From: Bordetella parapertussis
GTDB taxonomy: Bacteria; Pseudomonadota; Gammaproteobacteria; Burkholderiales; Burkholderiaceae_C
Length of the DNA: 64,000 nucleotides
NCBI GenBank assembly: GCA_945901125.1
Contig: CAMDKD010000007.1
Location: 30,732 to 94,731 of the forward strand
Direction: 5' to 3'
A model generated the notes under the pieces. It searched no databases. It saw only the letters and a list, made by a program, of their open reading frames with translations, and was not told where the DNA came from. Below, piece after piece: positions 57,794 through 64,000 of the stretch; position 1 is the stretch's first letter; every line of letters starts with the position of its first letter. A program made the translations under genes and the position numbers.

Positions 57794-59094
57794 GTTTTTT
57801 TGGCTTGCACGTTTTTGTCGCGCAGCAAGCGCATTTTTTCTGCGATCTTGATTTCCAAACCGCGCTCTACCGGTTCGTACAACACCGGCGGCTTCATGCC
57901 ATCTGGCCAATAGTTTTCACCAGCAGCAAACGCATCGGCTTCGTCATGCGCATACCTGTAGGCCTTGCCGTAGTCCAAGTCTTTCATCAGTTGCGTGGGC
58001 GCATTGCGCAAATGCATGGGTACCGGGCGTGTGCCGTCGCTCTTGATGAGTTTGCGCACATTGTTATAAGCCTTGTACACCGCATTCGATTTGGGTGCGA
58101 TGGCCAGATAGACCACGCATTCAGCCAATGCCAATTCGCCTTCGGGTGAACCAAGTCGTTCGTACACCTCGGCGGCATCCAGCGCCAAGCGCAACGCACG
58201 CGGGTCGGCCAAACCGATGTCTTCGGCGGCCATGCGTATCATGCGCCGCGCCATGTACTTGGGCTCTGCGCCGCCATCCAACATGCGCACCAGCCAATAC
58301 AAAGCTGCGTCCGGGTCTGAGCCGCGGACGGATTTGTGCAGCGCACTGATGGTGTCGTAAAACTGCTCGCCGCCTTTGTCGTAACGACGCATGCGCTCAC
58401 CCAGCACTTTCATCAACCAAGCATCAGTCAGCAAGAACAGTTGTTCACGCTGCGCCGCCACCGCCAAGGTCTCCAAGGTATTGAGCAAACGTCTGGCGTC
58501 GCCGTCGGCGTAAGCGATCAAGCTTGCTTGTGCTGCGTCTTCAAGTGCGGGCACGGCGTTGATGGCACGCGCTTTGCCGACGATTTGCGTCAAATCATCT
58601 TCAGACAAAGGCTGCAACACATACACCGCTGCACGCGACAACAAAGCCGAGTTCACTTCAAACGACGGGTTCTCCGTGGTCGCGCCAATGAAGGTGAACA
58701 AGCCGGATTCCACATGTGGCAAAAACGCATCCTGCTGGCTTTTGTTGAAACGGTGCACCTCGTCAACAAACACAATCGTGCGTTTTTGCTCCAGCGAATC
58801 CCGTGCCGCTTGCGCCATCTCCACCGCTTCACGAATTTCTTTGACGCCACCTAGCACCGCGCTGATAGAGAGAAATTGCGCGTCAAATGCATCCGCCATC
58901 AAACGCGCAATCGTGGTCTTGCCCACCCCGGGCGGCCCCCATAACAAACAACTGTGCGGCTGACCGGACTCAAACGCCACCCGCAGCGCCATGCCCTCGC
59001 CCAAAATATGTTGCTGGCCCACGACCTCGGCCAGCGTGTGCGGGCGCAAGCGCTCAGCCAGCGGTGAATGGGGATTAGGAGATGCGGTACTCAT
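57790..59094 (-). CDS. rarA: Replication-associated recombination protein A (MgsA/RarA)
   Basis: RarA, 434 residues, is an AAA+ ATPase acting at stalled replication forks. It has Walker A in WGPPGVGKTTIARLMADAF, Walker B in IVFVDEVHRFNKSQQDA, and an arginine-finger/sensor region in IGATTENPSFEVNSALLSR. The N-terminal SPLAERLRPHTLAEVVGQQH is typical. It lies downstream of lolA and a glycosylase remnant, which is the common lolA-rarA order. The 3' end overlaps the stop of the convergent reductase. Confidence 0.95.
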   Translation of the reverse strand: MSTASPNPHSPLAERLRPHTLAEVVGQQHILGEGMALRVAFESGQPHSCLLWGPPGVGKTTIARLMADAFDAQFLSISAVLGGVKEIREAVEMAQAARDSLEQKRTIVFVDEVHRFNKSQQDAFLPHVESGLFTFIGATTENPSFEVNSALLSRAAVYVLQPLSEDDLTQIVGKARAINAVPALEDAAQASLIAYADGDARRLLNTLETLAVAAQREQLFLLTDAWLMKVLGERMRRYDKGGEQFYDTISALHKSVRGSDPDAALYWLVRMLDGGAEPKYMARRMIRMAAEDIGLADPRALRLALDAAEVYERLGSPEGELALAECVVYLAIAPKSNAVYKAYNNVRKLIKSDGTRPVPMHLRNAPTQLMKDLDYGKAYRYAHDEADAFAAGENYWPDGMKPPVLYEPVERGLEIKIAEKMRLLRDKNVQAKKT

Positions 59095-59105
59095 GGTGCT
59101 TTAGG

Positions 59106-59393
59106 CTATTGTGACCCGATCACAGCCAAACCTGCTTGCAGGAACACATGGCACCAAGCATGCAGCTTACGCTCGAAGGACCAAGTGGCGTTCGCCGGGC
59201 TGCTCGACGGTAGCCGGTACACCGGCACGCCCAGCGCTTGCGTGTGCTTGGCATGCTTGAAACTTTCGCCGCCGTTGTGCGCAATCGCCTGCAATTGCGG
59301 ACAGGCGTTTTGCAAAGAGGCCATACCCGGAAAACTGCCCAGCACCAGCAAACGGGTAGCGGCAGAATAAAGCGGAGCCAGTCCTTGCAACAC
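59106..59393 (-). pseudogene. DNA-deoxyinosine/uracil glycosylase remnant with internal deletion
   Basis: This 95-residue open frame joins the start of a UDG-superfamily deoxyinosine glycosylase (RLLVLGSFPGMASLQN) directly to its end (QLQAIAHNGGESFKHAKHT and VPVYRLPSSSPANATWSF). In intact relatives from memory about 65 residues lie between these parts, including the YYAHPRN and acidic regions. Here they are missing without a frame change. The gene starts at a GTG behind the lolA stop. With the central fold removed, a working enzyme is unlikely. Confidence 0.78.
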
Positions 59394-59394
59394 C

Positions 59395-60072
59395 TCAGGG
59401 CTTGATCAAATCCGCGCCTTTGGGTGGCACAAAACTGAATTGCGAAGGCGTCAAATACTTGGGATTGATGTCGGTGCGTTCAAACTTGATCAGCGAACGC
59501 GTGCCGAATGCATCCAGAATTTCAAGTTGCGACAACATCACCTGCTCGCCTTGCACCCGCATACCGATGCGGATTTTTTGCAGACTACCATCCTGCGATT
59601 TCGGTGCGGCGCTGATCCATTGCAAACCCTCGGCGTTGGCCTCGGCCTGCAAATCAAATTCTTTTTGCAGGGTTGCCAAATCGGTGGCCGAGGCGATCAA
59701 AGCAGCCGGTGTACTGCCCAAGGCCTGCGCTTGGTTGCGTTGCGTGACCTGGTTCATGTCTGCGTCATACAGCCACAGGTGTTTGCCATCGGCGACGATG
59801 TTTTGCAAAAACGGTTTGGCGTAATCAAACCGGAACACCATCGGCCTGATGAAAGAAAAACTGCCATTGGAAATCTTGATCTTGGCGGGACGGCTGTCTT
59901 TGGACGGCGTGGTCACTGTTTGCGTGAACTCAGCGCGCATGCTGCGTGTGGATGACAAAAATTTCGCCAGACTGTCCAGACTGTCGGCGCATGCCACCGT
60001 ACACACGCTCAAGGCTGCTGCGGCCAAACAGGCAACACGGATACAGGCGCTGATTGCGGAGAATAACTTCAT
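59395..60072 (-). CDS. lolA: Outer-membrane lipoprotein carrier protein LolA
   Basis: LolA, about 225 residues, carries lipoproteins across the periplasm to LolB. It has a signal peptide (IRVACLAAAALSVCTVACA, then DSLDSL) and the LolA core with LAKFLSSTRSMRAEFTQTV, GSFSFIRPMVFRFDYAKPF and DGKHLWLYDADMNQVTQRN. The start at 60072 gives a normal signal peptide; an upstream ATG at 60090 adds six residues. It sits between ftsK and a glycosylase remnant, the standard betaproteobacterial neighbourhood. Confidence 0.95.
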   Translation of the reverse strand: MKLFSAISACIRVACLAAAALSVCTVACADSLDSLAKFLSSTRSMRAEFTQTVTTPSKDSRPAKIKISNGSFSFIRPMVFRFDYAKPFLQNIVADGKHLWLYDADMNQVTQRNQAQALGSTPAALIASATDLATLQKEFDLQAEANAEGLQWISAAPKSQDGSLQKIRIGMRVQGEQVMLSQLEILDAFGTRSLIKFERTDINPKYLTPSQFSFVPPKGADLIKP

Positions 60073-60128
60073 ATCAACTTTCAATAACAACTACACAGAG
60101 ATGCTTTAACTCTTGAACACACAAGCAT

Positions 60129-62462
60129 TTATTCTTGGCGTGTCGGCACCAGAATTTCGCGCTGACCATTGCTGCTCATGGCGCTGACCATGCCGGCTTT
60201 TTCCATGTCTTCCACCAAGCGGGCGGCGCGGTTGTAGCCGATTTTCAAATGGCGTTGCACCAGCGAAATGCTGGCCTTGCGGTTTTTTAACACCACTTCA
60301 ACAGCCTGGTCGTACATCGGGTCTTTTTCACTGGCGGTCTCGCCGAACAGGTCGGGGCCGTTGGCCTCACCGTCGACCGTACCGCCTTCAAGCAAGCCTT
60401 CGATGTAATTCGGCTCACCCTGTGTTTTCAAATAGTTGACGACGCGGTGTACTTCTTCATCGCTGACAAAGGCACCATGCACGCGGATGGGAAAACCGGT
60501 GCCGCTGGGCAAATACAACATGTCGCCCATGCCCAGCAAAGCTTCTGCACCCATTTGGTCAAGAATAGTGCGACTGTCGATTTTGCTGCTGACCTGGAAC
60601 GCAATGCGCGTTGGGATATTGGCTTTGATCAAGCCGGTGATCACATCCACGCTCGGGCGTTGCGTGGCCAGAATCAAATGTATGCCGGCAGCACGCGCTT
60701 TTTGTGCGAGACGCGCGATGAGCTCTTCAATTTTTTTGCCGACCACCATCATCAGATCGGCCAATTCATCGATCACCACCACGATATGCGGCAAACGCTC
60801 CAATGGCTCCGGATCATCAGGCGTCAGACTGAACGGATTCGGAATAGAGTGACCTGCTTCCAGCGCTTCTTCTATCTTGTGGTTGTAGCCGGCCAAATTT
60901 CGAACGCCTAACTTGCTCATCAATTTGTAGCGCCGCTCCATCTCACCCACACACCAGTTCAGACCGTGTGCGGCTTGGCGCATGTCGGTGACCACGGGTG
61001 CGAGCAAATGCGGTATGCCTTCGTACACCGACATCTCCAGCATCTTGGGGTCGATCATTAAGAGGCGCACATCGCGGGCTTCTGCTTTGTAAAGCAGGCT
61101 CAAAATCATGGCGTTGATACCCACCGATTTACCCGAGCCTGTGGTGCCTGCCACCAACACGTGCGGCATCTTGGCCAGGTCAGCCACCACGGGATGGCCG
61201 CCTATGTCTTTGCCCAAACCCATGGTCAGCAAAGACTTGGCTTCGTTGTACACCTCGGAGCCCAGTATTTCACTCAAGCGAATAGATTGGCGTTTGGCGT
61301 TGGGCAACTCCAGCGCCATGAAATTTTTGCCCGGTATGGTTTCCACCACGCGTATAGACACCATGCTGAGCGAGCGCGCCAAGTCCTTGGCCAGATTGAC
61401 GATCTGCGAGCCTTTGACGCCGGTCGCCGGTTCTATCTCATAGCGCGTCACCACCGGTCCGGGGGCAGCGGCCAGTACTTTGACTTCGACGCCGAAGTCG
61501 CGCAGTTTTTTCTCTATCAAGCGACTGGTGAATTCGATGGTCTCGGCATCCACCGGGTCTTGTCTGGTTTGCGAGTCGTCCAGCAGATCAACCTGCGGCA
61601 GGCGCGAATCCGGCATGTCATTGAACAATGGTTTTTGACGTTCGCGCGCCATGCGTTCGCTTTTCGGGGGAGCCAAGGGCTCAGGGTCGACCAGAATACG
61701 CACCGGTCTGGGCGGCAACTCTTCGCTGTCCACTCTGTCGGTTTGCACATCTTCTTCGCGTTCACGCGCCGCCGCCTGTCCCAGCGCCAGGTCTTCGGCC
61801 ATCTCGCGTCGTTCGCGCCAACCGGCAATGGCCTGGTCAATACTGGAACCGATTTTTTCAGCCAGTTGCACCCAGGAAAAACCAAAAGTCCAGGACAGTC
61901 CCACCAGCATGAAGACGATGAACACCAGCGCAGAGCCGTTAAAGCCAAGCCATTTGGCCGCAGCACCGCCGACCAGGTAACCCAGAATGCCACCTGCGTG
62001 GTGTCCTGCAATGTGCGCATCAAAACGGTACAAGCGGGTGTATTCCAGCCCGGTGCTGGAGAGCATCAACAACACCAGACCGCTCCAGAAGGCCCAGCGG
62101 CTTAATCGCCAAATGTGTGCTTCAACCACCGGACTGTCTTCGCTGCGCATACGCGCAGCCAGTGCGTTCAACCAACTGACAAGACAAGCCAGGTAACACC
62201 AGACGATGGAATAACCGGCAATAAAAAATCCCAGGTCACTGATGGCAGCCCCTATGCGCCCGCCCCAGTTGTGAGGCACTGCGCTAGAGCCCGAGGTGGT
62301 CCAGGCCGGATCCTGGGCGGTATGGCTGAGCATGGCCACCAGCCAGAACAGCAGAAAAACAAAGCCCAAAGACAGCGCGATTTCCTGCACAAAGCGTTGC
62401 CAGCCGCTGGCAGAAGGCGGGTTATCCTTGGAATTATTGAGGGTGTTTAAAGAGTAAGTCAT
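60129..62462 (-). CDS. ftsK: DNA translocase FtsK
   Basis: FtsK, 777 residues, pumps chromosomal DNA through the division septum. The N-terminus has four transmembrane helices (about residues 25-170), a short linker, and the RecA-like motor with Walker A in VLVAGTTGSGKSVGINAM and Walker B in IVVVIDELADLMM. The C-terminal gamma winged helix shows SISLVQRHLKIGYNRAARLV, which reads KOPS sites. The short linker is typical of the SpoIIIE/short FtsK form. I took the ATG at 62462 (MTYSLNT); an upstream start at 62510 lacks support. It is divergent from trxB. Confidence 0.96.
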   Translation of the reverse strand: MTYSLNTLNNSKDNPPSASGWQRFVQEIALSLGFVFLLFWLVAMLSHTAQDPAWTTSGSSAVPHNWGGRIGAAISDLGFFIAGYSIVWCYLACLVSWLNALAARMRSEDSPVVEAHIWRLSRWAFWSGLVLLMLSSTGLEYTRLYRFDAHIAGHHAGGILGYLVGGAAAKWLGFNGSALVFIVFMLVGLSWTFGFSWVQLAEKIGSSIDQAIAGWRERREMAEDLALGQAAAREREEDVQTDRVDSEELPPRPVRILVDPEPLAPPKSERMARERQKPLFNDMPDSRLPQVDLLDDSQTRQDPVDAETIEFTSRLIEKKLRDFGVEVKVLAAAPGPVVTRYEIEPATGVKGSQIVNLAKDLARSLSMVSIRVVETIPGKNFMALELPNAKRQSIRLSEILGSEVYNEAKSLLTMGLGKDIGGHPVVADLAKMPHVLVAGTTGSGKSVGINAMILSLLYKAEARDVRLLMIDPKMLEMSVYEGIPHLLAPVVTDMRQAAHGLNWCVGEMERRYKLMSKLGVRNLAGYNHKIEEALEAGHSIPNPFSLTPDDPEPLERLPHIVVVIDELADLMMVVGKKIEELIARLAQKARAAGIHLILATQRPSVDVITGLIKANIPTRIAFQVSSKIDSRTILDQMGAEALLGMGDMLYLPSGTGFPIRVHGAFVSDEEVHRVVNYLKTQGEPNYIEGLLEGGTVDGEANGPDLFGETASEKDPMYDQAVEVVLKNRKASISLVQRHLKIGYNRAARLVEDMEKAGMVSAMSSNGQREILVPTRQE

Positions 62463-62571
62463 TGCCGGACGTAAGCTTAACAGGCGCGCCGGGGATGGGC
62501 ACTTTGCCAAAGCCTAAAATCACAGGCTTCGAAGCGCAGCGTTTGCCTTCTCACTCGTACCTCTGGACACC

Positions 62572-63519
62572 ATGACCTCCCCCCAACACAGCAAAGTTCT
62601 TATCCTCGGCTCCGGCCCTGCCGGTTACAGCGCCGCCGTTTATGCCGCACGCGCCAATTTGCAACCCACCTTGATCACCGGCATGGCCCAGGGCGGCCAA
62701 CTGATGACCACCACCGATGTGGACAACTGGCCGGCCGATGTGCACGGCGTGCAAGGACCGGACCTGATGCAGCGTTTTCTGGAACACGCCGAGCGCTTCA
62801 ATACCAAGATGGTGTTTGACCATATCAACAAAGTCGATTTCAGCCAGCGACCGTTCACTTTGACCGGCGACAGCGGCACTTACACCTGCGACGCGCTCAT
62901 CATCGCCACCGGCGCATCGGCCAAATACCTGGGCCTGCCTTCAGAGCAAAGTTTCATGGGGCGCGGTGTATCCGGTTGCGCGACCTGCGACGGTTTCTTT
63001 TACCGGGACCAGATCTGCTGCGTGGTCGGCGGCGGTAACACGGCTGTCGAGGAAGCCTTGTATTTGTCCAACATCGCCAGCAAAGTGCATTTGATTCACC
63101 GCCGCGACAAGTTCAAAGCCGAGGCCATCATGATCGACAAGCTGATGGACAAGGTCAAAGCAGGCAAGATCGTGCTCGAACTGCACAGCGTGCTTGACGA
63201 AGTGCTGGGTGACGCCTCGGGCGTGACCGGCGTGCGCTTGAAAAACGTGCAAGACAACCAGACACGCGATCTGGCTGTTCACGGTTGCTTCATCGCCATC
63301 GGCCACCAGCCAAACACCGGTATTTTTGAAGGCCACCTGAGCATGAAGGACGGCTACATCGTCACGCAAAGCGGTTTGCAAGGCATGGCCACGCAAACCA
63401 GCGTACCCGGCGTGTTTGCCGCCGGCGATGTGCAAGACCATGTGTACCGCCAGGCCATTACCAGCGCCGGCACCGGATGCATGGCCGCTTTGGACGCACA
63501 GCGCTTTCTGGAGCAATAA
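62572..63519 (+). CDS. trxB: Thioredoxin reductase
   Basis: TrxB, 315 residues, transfers electrons from NADPH to thioredoxin. It has the FAD motif VLILGSGPAGYSAAVYAARA, the redox-active CATC in SGCATCDGFFY, the NADPH motif CVVGGGNTAVEEALYL and the last FAD motif GVFAAGDVQDHVYRQA. The ATG at 62572 is the first good start. It is divergent from ftsK with 109 bases between them. The ribosomal protein gene rpmB follows on its own promoter. Confidence 0.96.
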   Translation: MTSPQHSKVLILGSGPAGYSAAVYAARANLQPTLITGMAQGGQLMTTTDVDNWPADVHGVQGPDLMQRFLEHAERFNTKMVFDHINKVDFSQRPFTLTGDSGTYTCDALIIATGASAKYLGLPSEQSFMGRGVSGCATCDGFFYRDQICCVVGGGNTAVEEALYLSNIASKVHLIHRRDKFKAEAIMIDKLMDKVKAGKIVLELHSVLDEVLGDASGVTGVRLKNVQDNQTRDLAVHGCFIAIGHQPNTGIFEGHLSMKDGYIVTQSGLQGMATQTSVPGVFAAGDVQDHVYRQAITSAGTGCMAALDAQRFLEQ

Positions 63520-63526
63520 GCATTCA

Positions 63527-63557
63527 TTGACCTAGCCCGGCAGCGGCAAGCTATAAT
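63527..63557 (+). promoter_or_regulatory. Sigma-70-type promoter of rpmB-rpmG
   Basis: TTGACC (63527-63532) and a perfect TATAAT (63552-63557) are 19 bases apart, just after the trxB stop. The start point would be near 63564, leaving a leader of about 108 bases before rpmB, long enough for control by a ribosomal protein. The spacing is slightly longer than the usual 17. Confidence 0.65.
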
Positions 63558-63671
63558 CTTTGGCTCAGTGTGATCCGGCCTGCCAGTTTGGCAACCGGTG
63601 ACAGGGATACCGCCCCCTTCAAAGGCGAGGTCAAGCCGGGTTTCTTTCCGGCTGTTAACAAGGAGTGTCTG

Positions 63672-63905
63672 ATGGCACGTGTATGCGAAGTAACGGGCAA
63701 AGGCCCAATGGTGGGCAACAATGTTTCCCACGCCAACAACAGAACCAAGCGCCGCTTTCTGCCCAATCTGCAATACCGCCGATTCTGGGTAGAGACCGAA
63801 AACCGTTGGGTGCGTTTGCGCGTGTCCAGCGCTGCTTTGCGCCTGATCGACAAAAAAGGCATTGACGTCGTGCTCGCAGACATGCGCGCTCGCGGCCAAG
63901 CTTAA
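63672..63905 (+). CDS. rpmB: 50S ribosomal protein L28
   Basis: L28, 77 residues, begins MARVCEVTGKGPMVGNNVSH and continues with TKRRFLPNLQYRRFWVE, the family signature. A perfect AAGGAG ribosome site lies 7 bases before the ATG. It is followed by rpmG after 30 bases, the conserved rpmB-rpmG pair. Confidence 0.97.
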   Translation: MARVCEVTGKGPMVGNNVSHANNRTKRRFLPNLQYRRFWVETENRWVRLRVSSAALRLIDKKGIDVVLADMRARGQA

Positions 63906-63935
63906 TTTTTCACCGACTTTTAAAGGACTTTCACC

Positions 63936-64000
63936 ATGGCTTCCAAAGGCGGACGCGAAAAAATCAAGCTGGAATCAACTGCCGGCACCGGTCATTTCTA
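63936..64000 (+). CDS. rpmG: 50S ribosomal protein L33, 5' part (cut by window end)
   Basis: The first 21 codons read MASKGGREKIKLESTAGTGH followed by F, the typical L33 N-terminus. An AGGA site precedes the ATG. The rest lies beyond the window. Confidence 0.93.
   Translation, partial: MASKGGREKIKLESTAGTGHF

Noticed and set aside
61161..62105. A 314-codon open frame on the plus strand opposite ftsK
   Set aside because: It mirrors the ftsK frame and shows no domain motif; ftsK is certain.

Overview
The window looks like chromosomal DNA of a Burkholderiales betaproteobacterium, close to Comamonadaceae or related 'incertae sedis' families, with base composition that by eye is moderately GC-rich. 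The assignment rests on gene order (yceD/maf; rluC next to rne; hemC-hemD-hemX-hemY beside ppc and argH; lolA-ftsK beside trxB; rpmB-rpmG) and on the protein sequences. Most of the 64 kb is dense housekeeping DNA with short gaps and many 1-30 bp overlaps.

Layout. 0-5 kb: yceD (cut by the window edge), maf, a tetrapyrrole-methylase-fold methyltransferase, and the leftward run rluC-gph-Rieske-sppA. 4.85-8.17 kb: rne behind a long, hairpin-rich leader. 8.2-15.1 kb: the leftward heme genes hemC-hemD-hemX-hemY and, divergently, ppc. 15.1-18.65 kb: an accessory island of three toxin-antitoxin type loci (FitAB-like, a decayed hipBA, Phd/PIN) with an embedded MGMT-like gene. 18.65-21.5 kb: argH and a type II NADH dehydrogenase. 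21.5-25.6 kb: a PQQ alcohol dehydrogenase operon (dehydrogenase, cytochrome c, XoxJ/MoxJ-like binding protein) with a hairpin terminator inside the operon. 25.7-33.6 kb: acyl-CoA ligase, BenE transporter, FMN 2-hydroxy-acid dehydrogenase, an M48 lipoprotein protease, dinB and a crotonase. 33.6-38.7 kb: a leftward run of queF, an alpha/beta hydrolase, yaaA, a DUF3501 gene, a heterodisulfide-reductase-like Fe-S protein and rubrerythrin, which suggests peroxide/oxidative-stress handling. 39.0-41.9 kb: VOC protein, FAD hydroxylase and FrnE-like DsbA. 42-46 kb: valS and a methyltransferase. 46.2-51.4 kb: a five-gene leftward operon of a Gld-type ABC transporter, a DUF4340-like protein and a HupE/UreJ protein. 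51.5-54.4 kb: an exported MBL-fold hydrolase, tusA, a Nudix hydrolase and cysM. 54.47 kb: tRNA-Leu(CAA). 54.7-63.5 kb: old-yellow-enzyme type oxidoreductase, an SDR-like protein, a ferredoxin-type flavin reductase, rarA, an internally deleted deoxyinosine glycosylase remnant, lolA, ftsK and trxB. The right end holds rpmB and the start of rpmG.

I saw no CRISPR array, rRNA, complete insertion sequence or prophage. The most unusual parts are the PQQ dehydrogenase operon (lanthanide-type Asp but no adjacent-cysteine pair), the decaying hip locus with its embedded intact gene, the Gld-ABC/HupE operon, the M48 protease with a beta-barrel-like tail, and the structured rne leader. None of them is proven novel from sequence alone.
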